From: Bacteroidetes bacterium HGW-Bacteroidetes-10
GTDB taxonomy: Bacteria; Bacteroidota; Bacteroidia; Bacteroidales; UBA932
Assembly (NCBI GenBank): GCA_002842695.1
Contig: PHDT01000004.1
Coordinates: forward strand, 1-64,000
Direction: 5' to 3'
Length of the DNA stretch: 64,000 nt
The notes under the pieces were generated by a model, which worked only from the letters and a program-made list of their open reading frames with translations, was not told the DNA's origin and made no database searches. Position 1 is the first letter of the stretch, and every line of letters begins with the position of its first letter. This document shows positions 7,101 through 15,869 of this stretch, piece by piece. The position numbers and the translations under genes are program-made.

Positions 7101-9110
7101 GTTCAATGTGAGCCCTGCTTTTATCCACCGGCCGGGCTGCGGCAGGTTTCCAAGGTAGAGGTAGTCTGTTCCAAAAAGATTAGTTGCCTCAACAGATACC
7201 CTCCATTTTGGCTCACTCCAGACCAGTTTAACATCTGCAAGCGCAAAAGCCTTATAGGGAACCTCGGAAGAGTTTGGCCCGAGCCATGTTCCCTCTCTTT
7301 TCTGGAAACTCAGGTCCCATCTTGCAGATAGTTTTCCGAATATTTTATGGTCTGCAAATGCTGTTGCTTTATGCCTGAGAAAGTCAGTGGCATAGAGCGA
7401 AAGCAGTCCGTCAGTTTTCTTTGAAACATCCAGATATGCATAAGTTACTCCTGCGCTGTTCAGAAAGGAGTTGGTCCAGCTTTTAGTTACAGACACTTCA
7501 TAACCGGCAGTAATAACATTGGTTATGTTACTCGCCTGCCACTGGTCAGATCCGCTTGCCCTTGTCCAGTCAATAATGCTGAACCCGTATCTGTAAAACC
7601 CAGACAGAGAGGCCCTCAGCCCGGATTTTGCATACCTCAGGCCAAGCTGTCCCGATACCGCCTCCTCCGGCTTAAGATTCATGTTTCCTGTCTGGTTGGG
7701 ACTCTTGTAGTAGAGGTCGGTAAATGTAGGTTTCCTGAAAGAGTTGTTTACCCATGCGTTCGCCTCAAGATAGGGTGATATGCTGTATGCCGCACTTGCC
7801 CCGCCATATATTCGCATGTTCTCTGCCACAAGTACACCTGCAGTAAATCGCCACTTTTCCAGCTGAAGAATATGTTTTGCATAGGCCGATGGTGTATGCC
7901 TGCTTTTGCTTCGCGTATACTGAATCCCCTCCGGAGAGTAGTACCCGCTCTCCCCCTCAATGGGATCGCCAAGCACAGTACTGTAAATGTTTTCAAACCT
8001 GTATCCGGCACCAATGAGTGTTGTTCCGGCTTTGCCCCAGCGTCTTGCTGCCTGAATATCTGCTCCGGCAACATCGCTTCTGTGGTAGTTATGTCCCTGA
8101 TACCATGAAGCCGGCTCATTTCTGAATAGTTCGAACCTGTCGAAATGCCTTCTGTGATATACAACCGCCTTCAGCTGCCATTTAGCTGTCTGGTATGTAT
8201 ACTGTAATGAGGAGAGGAAGAGGCTTGTCTCTTCAAATTGTTCCGGATAGGCTGCAGTGTAAAAGCTGTTTGCCCCAAAGGCCTTATGCTGATATCCGGC
8301 CTGAGCGGCAAGTCTGTGCTTGTTCCCTCTGTTTAGAGTGACATTTGTGAAGAGGTTAAGAATGTTAAAATCTGTATTTTGTGTATAACCGTCTGAGCGG
8401 CTGTATCCACCTCCTGCCTGGGCAGAGAGATTCCATGAACCGCTCTTTTTTGCAAACTGAAGATTTGCATCGCCCTTAAAATATCCATAAGAGCCTCCCG
8501 TAAGGGATAGTGACGCCCCTGTTTTTGCAGGATTCTTTGTAATGATATTGATTGCGCCTGCATAAGCCACAGATCCCTCAGACCAGGCTCCCGGTCCGTG
8601 CAGAATTTCAATTCTCTCAATTTGTGAAATTTCAACCGGAAGATTCAGAGAGTGGTGTCCGGTTTGCGGGTCGGTATAGTTGACCCCGTTAATCATGACC
8701 ATTGTCTGGTCAAATGTTCCTCCGAGAATGTTCAGGTCTGACTGAACCCCTTCGCCTCCCCGTGTACGGAGGTCGGTTCCCTGGAGATATCGCAACAGAT
8801 CGGGGAGATTGTTTACCGCGGCCCGCTCAATCTCTTCCTGCTGAATTACTGCGACAACTCTTACCAGAGGCTGGAAGGGCGTGGGTCGTTCTGTATTGAT
8901 AATTAATTCTTCAAGTGCGCGGATAGTGTCGTTTCCGCTTTTCTGGTTGCTCTGAGCCAGCAAAGGCTGACCATTCATTACTAAAATTGAGTAGGTGACA
9001 GAGAGGACACCAATCTTAATCACCTTTCCAAGGGATGCGAATGCCGCCCATGGAGTCCGTTTCCATCTTTTAAAACAGATGGGTTTGGTTTTTCTTTTGT
9101 TGTTGTACAT
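7095..9110 (-). CDS. TonB-dependent outer-membrane receptor, BtuB-like
   Basis: The 671-residue product has an extended N-terminus (about residues 1-50, with a basic stretch, then WAAFASLGKVIKIGVLSV and a hydrophobic signal segment), a plug domain (NLPDLLRYLQG, RGGEGVQSDLNILGG, MVMINGV, RIEILHGPGA, GAINIITK) and a beta-barrel to the C-terminus (AGLTLNL). The layout fits BtuB-like receptors that import a chelate with TonB energy, but no cobalamin riboswitch or partner lipoprotein is next to it. I start at ATG 9110. The longer frame begins at a TTG at 9140 that is part of the -7 promoter box, so it cannot be the start. The substrate is unknown. Confidence 0.85.
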   Translation of the reverse strand: MYNNKRKTKPICFKRWKRTPWAAFASLGKVIKIGVLSVTYSILVMNGQPLLAQSNQKSGNDTIRALEELIINTERPTPFQPLVRVVAVIQQEEIERAAVNNLPDLLRYLQGTDLRTRGGEGVQSDLNILGGTFDQTMVMINGVNYTDPQTGHHSLNLPVEISQIERIEILHGPGAWSEGSVAYAGAINIITKNPAKTGASLSLTGGSYGYFKGDANLQFAKKSGSWNLSAQAGGGYSRSDGYTQNTDFNILNLFTNVTLNRGNKHRLAAQAGYQHKAFGANSFYTAAYPEQFEETSLFLSSLQYTYQTAKWQLKAVVYHRRHFDRFELFRNEPASWYQGHNYHRSDVAGADIQAARRWGKAGTTLIGAGYRFENIYSTVLGDPIEGESGYYSPEGIQYTRSKSRHTPSAYAKHILQLEKWRFTAGVLVAENMRIYGGASAAYSISPYLEANAWVNNSFRKPTFTDLYYKSPNQTGNMNLKPEEAVSGQLGLRYAKSGLRASLSGFYRYGFSIIDWTRASGSDQWQASNITNVITAGYEVSVTKSWTNSFLNSAGVTYAYLDVSKKTDGLLSLYATDFLRHKATAFADHKIFGKLSARWDLSFQKREGTWLGPNSSEVPYKAFALADVKLVWSEPKWRVSVEATNLFGTDYLYLGNLPQPGRWIKAGLTLNL

Positions 9111-9137
9111 AAATTTAGTTTTTCTGTTGCGAAGGCG

Positions 9138-9170
9138 CAAAAATAGAAACTAAAACGATGACACCACAAA
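9138..9170 (-). promoter_or_regulatory. Promoter of the TonB-receptor gene
   Basis: On the minus strand TTTG (9167-9170) and TATTTTTG (9138-9145) are separated by 21 bp, a good match to the Bacteroidetes -33/-7 promoter. Transcription should start near 9131, about 20 nt before the ATG at 9110. Confidence 0.65.
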
Positions 9171-9180
9171 TAAAAAATGT

Positions 9181-9188
9181 TAAATTTG
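9181..9188 (+). promoter_or_regulatory. -7 box for the M20 amidohydrolase gene
   Basis: TAAATTTG fits TAnnTTTG and lies 29 bp before the ATG at 9218. I see no good TTTG at the -33 distance. Confidence 0.45.
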
Positions 9189-9217
9189 ATTGTTAAACCA
9201 GCAATGCCAATATCAGA

Positions 9218-10321
9218 ATGGATTCCATAAACCTCGCCCGGATAAGGGCGGAACTTCACTCCACCCCCGAATATTCCCATAAAGAGATTATGACGGCGGA
9301 GACTATTCTTAAATATCTTAAGGAAGCTAACCCCGATGAACTCTATACAGAGATTGGCGGTCACGGGATAGTGGCCGGGTTTCGCGGAATTTTGCCGGGA
9401 GACTCGATTATGTTCAGATGTGAAATGGATGCTGTTCCCACAGAGCATGGTCCAAATCATTTGTGCGGACATGACGGACATATGGCAATTCTTCTGGGGC
9501 TGGCTGATAAACTATCAAATGACAGGTTTTTCTCAGGCAAAGTATGGCTCTTTTTTCAGCCTGCAGAAGAGATAGGGGAGGGCGCCGCCAGAATGGTGGT
9601 GGATATTTCCAGGCATGGAATAAATTTTGACTACTCCTTTGCTCTTCACAATAATCCAAGGCACGAGCTGAATAAAATTATAATGTACAGCGATGTTTAT
9701 GCTGCCGCCTCTGTGGGAATGGAACTTCTGTTCAGCGGCTCGCCGTCACATGCAGCATTTCCGGAGCAGGCATCAAACCCAACCTACACAATCATAAATA
9801 TTGTGGAGGAGATCAAGAGAATGAATTCAGACAAGAGACTTTTTCACAATTTTGTTCTTGGCACAGTTGTGAATGTACATATTGGTGAAGCCAACTACGG
9901 AGTGACTCCCGGATCGGGTATTATCAGGGTAACCCTCAGAGCATATGACGAAAACGACCTTAACCTCTTCTGCCGCAAGATAGAGACCTTTGCAACAGAG
10001 AAGGCATCTGCATCTGCCCTTAAGGTAGATATAACATATCATGACCGTTTCCCCTCTACCCGAAACAACGTACTGGCCTCCAATATGGTAATTAATGCTG
10101 CAGAAAAGCTTGGAATGGAGGTTGAATGGGCAGCTGCTCCCGCAAGAGGGTCTGAAGATTTTGCCCACTTTACATCAATATCAAAGGCATGTTTTTTCGA
10201 TATTGGTAACGGAAAAGATGGAGATGATATACACCGCGAAGGTTACAGGTTCTCGGACGATATCCTCATGCCTGCCGTAAATTTATACAGCTCAATAATT
10301 TATAACAGACAACAAAAATGA
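9218..10321 (+). CDS. M20-family amidohydrolase
   Basis: The 367-residue protein is a cytoplasmic M20D-type metallohydrolase. Metal and catalytic motifs are RCEMDAVP (Asp71), Glu76, CGHDGH (Cys83, His85, His88) and QPAEEIGEGA near residue 112, then a dimerisation domain with SPSHAAFPE, and a final metal-side segment APARGSEDFAHF. Relatives remove N-acyl groups from amino acids or auxin-type conjugates, or hydrolyse small peptides; Cys in the metal box is typical of the IAA-amino-acid hydrolase/hippuricase branch. It is followed with a 4-bp overlap by an exported nitroreductase. The exact substrate is not predictable. Confidence 0.85.
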   Translation: MDSINLARIRAELHSTPEYSHKEIMTAETILKYLKEANPDELYTEIGGHGIVAGFRGILPGDSIMFRCEMDAVPTEHGPNHLCGHDGHMAILLGLADKLSNDRFFSGKVWLFFQPAEEIGEGAARMVVDISRHGINFDYSFALHNNPRHELNKIIMYSDVYAAASVGMELLFSGSPSHAAFPEQASNPTYTIINIVEEIKRMNSDKRLFHNFVLGTVVNVHIGEANYGVTPGSGIIRVTLRAYDENDLNLFCRKIETFATEKASASALKVDITYHDRFPSTRNNVLASNMVINAAEKLGMEVEWAAAPARGSEDFAHFTSISKACFFDIGNGKDGDDIHREGYRFSDDILMPAVNLYSSIIYNRQQK

Positions 10322-10887
10322 ATTTAAAGAATCTTGCAGCTGCAATTATTGCTCTGCTATTAACCTCAACGCTCATGGCACAGACAACACCGGCTCTTGA
10401 AAACATATTTGCCCGCAAAAGCGTAAGGGCATATACAGAACAGAAGGTCGAGATGGAGACTCTCAATCTGCTTATTAAGGCAGGCATGGCCGCTCCTTCC
10501 GGAATGAACAAACAACCATGGGAGTTTATTATTGTAACAGATAAAGCAATGCTGGAGAAATTTGCCGCACTTCTTCCTTATGCAAAAATGGCTGCCGGTG
10601 CTCCTGCTGCAATTGTTGTTGCAGGTAATCCCAAAGTTTCTGAATACTGGTACCTGGATTGTTCAGCTGCCACTCAGAATATTCTGCTTGCTGCAGAGTC
10701 TCTTGGTCTGGGCGCAGTATGGACAGCGGCATATCCTTATGAAAAAAATATGAATATCATTAAGGAGGTTCTCTCAATTCCCGAGCCCTATCTTCCGCTT
10801 TGCCTGATTCCACTGGGTTATCCAAAGAACGAGAACAAGCCTAAGGATAAATGGAAACCGGAAAAAGTTCATCAGAACGGATGGTAA
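10318..10887 (+). CDS. Nitroreductase-family flavoprotein with signal peptide
   Basis: The 189-residue protein has a hydrophobic N-terminus (residues 5-21, then MAQ) that looks like a signal peptide, followed by a nitroreductase domain: ARKSVRAYTEQKV, AAPSGMNKQPWEF around residues 58-70, LAAESLGLGAVWTAAYP, and PLCLIPLGYPKNENK. Members bind FMN and use NAD(P)H, which is cytoplasmic, so an exported copy is odd; it may carry flavin across or remain membrane-tethered in the cytoplasm. The gene overlaps the amidohydrolase by 4 bp and is followed within 2 bp by a DUF5686 gene. Function unknown. Confidence 0.8.
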   Translation: MNLKNLAAAIIALLLTSTLMAQTTPALENIFARKSVRAYTEQKVEMETLNLLIKAGMAAPSGMNKQPWEFIIVTDKAMLEKFAALLPYAKMAAGAPAAIVVAGNPKVSEYWYLDCSAATQNILLAAESLGLGAVWTAAYPYEKNMNIIKEVLSIPEPYLPLCLIPLGYPKNENKPKDKWKPEKVHQNGW

Positions 10888-10888
10888 A

Positions 10889-13432
10889 ATGAGAAAGTTC
10901 CTGCTCATTCTAATCTTTGCCTCTCTGGCCCTCCCGTTAACCGGTCAGATGTTCTCAGGCAGGGTTATCGATAAAGATGGGCGTCCTGTCCCTCACGCCA
11001 CAGTATATATTTTAGAAATCAAATCGGGAATAAGTGCAGACGCAGCCGGGGAGTTTACTGTAAGAATCTCTCCTGGTACTTATAATTGCGAAATATCATC
11101 ACTTGGGTATAAAAGGAGCCGCCTCTCCGTGAGTACTAAAGGGGAGGATATCAGCAAAACTATTGTTCTGGAAGAGACAAGCTATGAGCTTAACGCTGTC
11201 CATTTTTCCGGCAGAGGGGAAGAGAGGGGCTCTGCAATTATGCGCCGTGCAATTGCGATGGCTCCAAGATACAGGTATCAGCTTGCATCATACGAGGCCG
11301 AAAATTACCTTAAGGGTACGATGAAAATTACAAGGCTACCCGCAATATTTAAACTTAAATCTTTGAAAGGAAGGTCAAAGCTTCTCCTGAATCAGCTTTT
11401 TCTTGTCGAATCCTTCTCTCATATAAGTTACAAAACACCCGGCAAATACACTCAGACAGTTAAGGCATACAAGAGCACTATCCCGGATGAGATGAGCGGA
11501 GGAGATATAGATCTTCTGTTTAAATCAAGCATATATGACCCTGAGATTATGGATATGGTCTCTCCTCTCTCTCCCAATGCAATGTCTTACTACAGATTTG
11601 TATATCAGGGAGTAACAAATGAATCCGGTCATGTTGTGAATAAGATTCTGGTTGTGCCCAGGAAGGGAAACGCAAAGCTTCTGGCAGGACACCTATACAT
11701 AGCGGATGAAACATGGAACGTCACTTATGCAGAGCTGGCGACTGTCCAGTCAGGAATAAGAGCAAATATTAAAATCAACTATAACGAGGTCTCTTCAAAT
11801 GTTTTTTTGCCTACCTCCTATAATGTAGGTGTAAACATTGATATGATGGGCATTACCGGAGAGGGCAGATATTTCTCATCAGTTGCATATAAAAGCATAA
11901 AGGAGAACAGTGCTTCAAGAATCCCGGCTTCTGTAAAAGTTCCATCTGCAGATACAAATTTTACCTCTAAGGAGGCGGGCAGAGTTGCCAGAGAGACAGA
12001 GAAAGCAATTAACCCCCTGCCTGCAGAAACCTCTCTTGAGATAAAGAAGAGTGACCCAAACACAATTACTAAGGTGGATTCCACTGCAAAGAGCAGAGAT
12101 TCTCTCTACTGGCTGGAAGTCCGGAAAGTTCCGCTTAGAAATGAAGAGGTAAAATCATATCTGGGTGCAGACAGTATAAGGCGAGAGTTCAAAAAGATTG
12201 AGCAGGATGATTCTGTAAGATCTCAAAACGGCGGGAAGGGTGGCAACCCTCTTCAGCAGATTGTTTATGGTCACAAATACAAAATCGCAAAAGGGCTCTC
12301 TTTCTCATTTGGAGGCTTGTCAAAGGTTGTGGGAGATTTTAATTTTGTAGATGGTTACCAGCTTGGACAAAATTTCTCTCTGGAGTATTCGGCAATTAAA
12401 AATACACCGGTTATTCTTAAGCCGGCTATCTATTACTCAACTTCCAGAAAGAAACTGCTGTGGGATGTTAATCTGAATGTGCGGTATGCTCCCCTGCATA
12501 ATGGAATCTTTTCCATTCAGGCCGGCAGCGGCTCGCAGGATATCAGCAGCAATAATGCAACAAGCCGTTTTATAAATTCGTATGCATCTTTCTTTTTTGG
12601 GATGAACCCTGTGAAGTTCATGGCAAATGATTTTGTGAAGATTTCCAATGAAATTGACATTGCCAGCGGACTCAGAGGTAAGCTGATTCTCTCTGCAGAA
12701 AGGAGGTCTGTGCTCTTCAACGGCGGTGAAAAGAGTCTGTTTGGAAAAATCCCTGCAACAAATATTCCGGAAAATATATTTAATCCTCTTTTTGATAATC
12801 ACGGAGCATACACAGCAGAGGCATCTCTCTTCTACACTCCTCGATACTACTACAGAATCACAGAGGGGAAGAAGCAATATGTTCGCTCACTCTATCCCAC
12901 CTTTGGCATTAAATACAGAGGAGCATTCTCCGGAGGCGACCCCATGCTTGCATCTTTTGGCGCAATTGAAACAGGAATAAGGCAGACAATCCGCCTTAAT
13001 ATTTACTCAACAATCGGGTATTCAGTAAGTGCCGGTACATTCTTAAATTCAAAAAAGCTGTATATACCGGACTTCAGACATTTTGCCGCTTCTGATATGA
13101 TGGTATCTGAGGCGGAATTTGAGAATAATTTTATGATGCTTGATAATTATAAATATTCAACTCCCGGAAGCTGGGCGCAGTTGATGATAAACTATCATTC
13201 AGATTACATTCTGCTTAAGTACCTCTCGTTTTTGAATAATCCCCTTATAGGCGAGTCCCTGCATCTGAAGAGCCTCTGGTTAACAGACCGCGGAATTCAC
13301 CATACAGAAGTTGGTTACTCAATTGGGTTAAGCGGTGTTATAAAAGCAGGTGTTTTTGCAGGTTTCGGAGGATGGAAATTCAACTCAGCCGGCTTCAGGA
13401 TATCAATACCTCTTATAAAAGAGCTAAAATAG
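10889..13432 (+). CDS. DUF5686 outer-membrane protein with carboxypeptidase-regulatory-like domain
   Basis: The 847-residue product starts with a signal peptide (MRKFLLILIFASLALPLTGQ). Residues about 20-100 are a carboxypeptidase-regulatory-like beta sandwich (SGRVIDKDGRPVPHATVYI, SLGYKRS). The remainder matches the DUF5686 family, with a mixed region and a C-terminal beta-rich part predicted to form an outer-membrane barrel. The layout resembles TonB-receptor N-termini but there is no plug. Function of the family is not established. It begins 1 bp after the nitroreductase stop and ends 4 bp before the convergent purN stop. Confidence 0.8.
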   Translation: MRKFLLILIFASLALPLTGQMFSGRVIDKDGRPVPHATVYILEIKSGISADAAGEFTVRISPGTYNCEISSLGYKRSRLSVSTKGEDISKTIVLEETSYELNAVHFSGRGEERGSAIMRRAIAMAPRYRYQLASYEAENYLKGTMKITRLPAIFKLKSLKGRSKLLLNQLFLVESFSHISYKTPGKYTQTVKAYKSTIPDEMSGGDIDLLFKSSIYDPEIMDMVSPLSPNAMSYYRFVYQGVTNESGHVVNKILVVPRKGNAKLLAGHLYIADETWNVTYAELATVQSGIRANIKINYNEVSSNVFLPTSYNVGVNIDMMGITGEGRYFSSVAYKSIKENSASRIPASVKVPSADTNFTSKEAGRVARETEKAINPLPAETSLEIKKSDPNTITKVDSTAKSRDSLYWLEVRKVPLRNEEVKSYLGADSIRREFKKIEQDDSVRSQNGGKGGNPLQQIVYGHKYKIAKGLSFSFGGLSKVVGDFNFVDGYQLGQNFSLEYSAIKNTPVILKPAIYYSTSRKKLLWDVNLNVRYAPLHNGIFSIQAGSGSQDISSNNATSRFINSYASFFFGMNPVKFMANDFVKISNEIDIASGLRGKLILSAERRSVLFNGGEKSLFGKIPATNIPENIFNPLFDNHGAYTAEASLFYTPRYYYRITEGKKQYVRSLYPTFGIKYRGAFSGGDPMLASFGAIETGIRQTIRLNIYSTIGYSVSAGTFLNSKKLYIPDFRHFAASDMMVSEAEFENNFMMLDNYKYSTPGSWAQLMINYHSDYILLKYLSFLNNPLIGESLHLKSLWLTDRGIHHTEVGYSIGLSGVIKAGVFAGFGGWKFNSAGFRISIPLIKELK

Positions 13433-13436
13433 CTAT

Positions 13437-14015
13437 TCAGATTTTTGTCATCAGGTACTCTTCAATAACCTTCGGGAAGTGAAGGTACTCCAGGTCATGT
13501 ATTCTTGAAGCAAGTGTCTCTGCGTTGTCTTCTTTGAAAACAGGGCACTTTGCCTGGAAAATAATATCACCGTTGTCGTAAACTTCGTCTACAACGTGTA
13601 TTGTTATTCCGCTCTCTTTTTCTCCCGCAGCAATCACAGCGCTGTGAACATTCATTCCGTACATCCCCTTTCCGCCATAAAATGGGAGTAGTGCGGGGTG
13701 AATATTAATTATTTTTCCGGGGAACTGGTTAATTAACCTTCCGGGAATCTTTAGCAAAAAGCCTGCAAGCACAATTGCGTCAATTTTTGATTGTCTGAGA
13801 ATATCGTCAACTAAAGTTGTGTTCTTCAATTCTTCAGAGGTAAATGTAACAGACGGGATGCTATTATTTTTAGCTCTTTCTAGTACGTAGGCACTATTTT
13901 TGTTTGACAGAATAAGGCCAACTTTTAAGTGGTTTGTGTTTTTGGCCCAATTGATGATGTTTTCTGCATTTGTTCCTGAGCCCGAGGCGAATATGGCGAT
14001 GTTAATTTGACACAT
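13437..14015 (-). CDS. purN: Phosphoribosylglycinamide formyltransferase
   Basis: The 192-residue enzyme transfers a formyl group from 10-formyl-THF to GAR, the third step of purine synthesis. Visible motifs are the phosphate loop ASGSGTNAENI near the N-terminus, the catalytic HPALLPFYGGKGMYG with His, and ITIHVVDEVYDNGDI with the catalytic Asp. Length is normal for the family. It is monocistronic on the minus strand, with its own TAACTTTG box 19 bp upstream. Confidence 0.93.
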   Translation of the reverse strand: MCQINIAIFASGSGTNAENIINWAKNTNHLKVGLILSNKNSAYVLERAKNNSIPSVTFTSEELKNTTLVDDILRQSKIDAIVLAGFLLKIPGRLINQFPGKIINIHPALLPFYGGKGMYGMNVHSAVIAAGEKESGITIHVVDEVYDNGDIIFQAKCPVFKEDNAETLASRIHDLEYLHFPKVIEEYLMTKI

Positions 14016-14033
14016 TATCAGAATATTAGGTCA

Positions 14034-14041
14034 CAAAGTTA
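14034..14041 (-). promoter_or_regulatory. -7 box for purN
   Basis: Minus-strand TAACTTTG matches TAnnTTTG. The start would be near 14027, leaving a leader of about 12 nt before the ATG at 14015. Confidence 0.5.
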
Positions 14042-14221
14042 ACCATTTTGAGCGAAATAAAAAATGAAGTTATAATTATACTGTAAAGTATAAAGCATTG
14101 ATAAACAAAGAGACAGGATTTCACTTTATAGAAATTTTATTTTTCGGTTTTTTTTGCTTTCCTTTGCAAACTAATTTTGAAATAACTAAAACTAAATTTA
14201 TTAACTAATTATTTAAAAACT

Positions 14222-14458
14222 ATGGCAGATATTACATCTAAGGTTAAAGCCATCATCGTAGACAAGTTGGGAGTTGACGAATCTGAAGTTACTCCTGCAG
14301 CTTCATTTACAAATGATTTAGGTGCCGATTCACTTGACACTGTTGAGCTTATCATGGAGTTTGAAAAGGCATTTGGTATAACCATTCCAGATGAGGCAGC
14401 TGAGAAAATCTCTACAGTTGGAGATGCAATAGCATACATTGAGAACAACGCAAAGTAA
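14222..14458 (+). CDS. acpP: Acyl carrier protein
   Basis: The 78-residue acidic protein carries growing fatty-acid chains on a 4'-phosphopantetheine arm. The attachment motif [10 protein letters not shown] gives Ser37. It is of standard length and is followed 19 bp later by fabF, the usual pair. The 206-bp AT-rich region upstream contains CCTTTG at 14161-14166 as a possible imperfect -7 box and several T tracts, but I see no other feature there. Confidence 0.96.
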   Translation: MADITSKVKAIIVDKLGVDESEVTPAASFTNDLGADSLDTVELIMEFEKAFGITIPDEAAEKISTVGDAIAYIENNAK

Positions 14459-14477
14459 TTAATCTTATTTAAAGCAT

Positions 14478-15728
14478 ATGGAATTAAAAAGAGTAGTCGT
14501 AACAGGACTTGGTACGATTAACCCAATTGGAAACAACATTCAGGAGTACTTTGAAAACCTGGATAATGGAGTAAGCGGAGCTTCGCTCATTTCCCGTTTT
14601 GACACAACCCTTTTTAAGACAAAATTTGCTTGCGAGATTAAAGATTATGATCCTGCCAAATTCGGTCTTGACCGCAAAGAGGCACGCAAACTTGACCTTT
14701 ACTCTCAGTACGCTCTTATAGCGAGTGAAGAGGCAATAAAGGACTCCGGATTAGATCTTGAAAAGATGAATCCGGACAGAGTTGGAGTTATTATCGGATC
14801 AGGAATCGGCGGTATTGAAACGTTGTTTCAGGAAATGATGGGCTACTTCGAAGGTGGAAGAACACCTCGTTTTAGCCCATTCCTTATTCCTAAGATGATT
14901 CCGGACATTGCTGCCGGCCTCATCTCAATGAAATACAATTTCAGGGGACCAAACTTTGCTACTGTTTCTGCGTGTGCTTCATCTACACATGCTATGTCTG
15001 ATGCACTAATGTACATCAGGCTTGGAAAAGCAGACATGATTATTACAGGTGGCGCCGAGGCTGGAATTACTATTCCCAGCATAGGAGGCTTTAATTCTGC
15101 ACAGGCTCTTTCTACAAACAATGAAGAATACAGCTCTGCTTCTCGTCCTTTTGACAAGACCAGAGATGGCTTTGTGATGGGAGAGGGTTCCGGTATTCTT
15201 GTATTTGAAGAGTACGAGCATGCAGTCGCCAGAGGTGCTAAAATCTATGCTGAGGTTACAGGTGCAGGTATGAGTGCAGATGCATATCATATTACTGCTC
15301 CACATCCAGATGGTATGGGTGCAATTAATGTAATGAGACTTGCTCTGGAAGATTCTGGAATTAAGCCGGACGAGGTTGATTATATCAACGTTCACGGAAC
15401 TGCAACGCCGCTTGGAGATATTGCAGAACTAAAGGCTGTAAAAGAGATCTTTGGAGAACATGCATATGAGTTGAATATTAGCTCTACTAAATCAATGACA
15501 GGTCACCTTCTTGGTGCCACAGGGGCAGTCGAAGCTCTTGCATGTATTCACGCAATCAATTCCGGAATGGTACCTCCAACAATAAATTTTAAAGTTGAAG
15601 ATCCGGAAATAGATTATAAATTGAACCTGACTCTCAACAAAGCACAAAAGAGAGAGGTAAAGGTCGCAATGAACAACACATTCGGTTTTGGCGGACACAA
15701 CTCCTGCATAGTGTTCAGGAAGATGTAA
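14478..15728 (+). CDS. fabF: Beta-ketoacyl-ACP synthase II
   Basis: The 416-residue condensing enzyme elongates acyl-ACP with malonyl-ACP. The active-site Cys166 is in TVSACASSTHA, and the two His residues are in INVHGTATPLGD and MTGHLLGATG; the Lys-containing SSTKSMTGH segment is present. In many Bacteroidetes acpP-fabF is followed by rnc; here a strong terminator follows and rnc is absent. Confidence 0.96.
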   Translation: MELKRVVVTGLGTINPIGNNIQEYFENLDNGVSGASLISRFDTTLFKTKFACEIKDYDPAKFGLDRKEARKLDLYSQYALIASEEAIKDSGLDLEKMNPDRVGVIIGSGIGGIETLFQEMMGYFEGGRTPRFSPFLIPKMIPDIAAGLISMKYNFRGPNFATVSACASSTHAMSDALMYIRLGKADMIITGGAEAGITIPSIGGFNSAQALSTNNEEYSSASRPFDKTRDGFVMGEGSGILVFEEYEHAVARGAKIYAEVTGAGMSADAYHITAPHPDGMGAINVMRLALEDSGIKPDEVDYINVHGTATPLGDIAELKAVKEIFGEHAYELNISSTKSMTGHLLGATGAVEALACIHAINSGMVPPTINFKVEDPEIDYKLNLTLNKAQKREVKVAMNNTFGFGGHNSCIVFRKM

Positions 15729-15753
15729 CACCAGATTGAATTATTAACCTAGG

Positions 15754-15787
15754 GAGGTTGTCTTTTTTTGGACAACCTCTTTTTTTA
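15754..15787 (+). terminator. Terminator of acpP-fabF
   Basis: GAGGTTGTC (15754-15762) pairs perfectly with GACAACCTC (15771-15779), loop TTTTTTTG, followed by a run of seven T. It is a textbook intrinsic terminator 25 bp after the fabF stop. Confidence 0.85.
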
Positions 15788-15804
15788 CTCCAGAAGCGAG
15801 TGCA

Positions 15805-15843
15805 TAAAAAAATGGTCTGAAGTTAATTCAGACCATTTTTTTT
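15805..15843. terminator. Bidirectional terminator
   Basis: AATGGTCTGA (15811-15820) and TCAGACCATT (15828-15837) form a 10-bp stem flanked by A and T runs on the two sides, so it can end transcription in both directions. It separates fabF from the convergent DUF4270 gene. Confidence 0.8.
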
Positions 15844-15869
15844 ACTGGGTTTTTACTTGATTCCGGAAT

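Noticed and set aside
7095..9217. Cobalamin riboswitch before the BtuB-like receptor
   Set aside because: The leader between promoter and ATG is only about 20 nt, too short for a riboswitch.
14016..14221. tRNA or small RNA in the gap before acpP
   Set aside because: AT-rich with T tracts; no cloverleaf or terminator-like hairpin found by eye.
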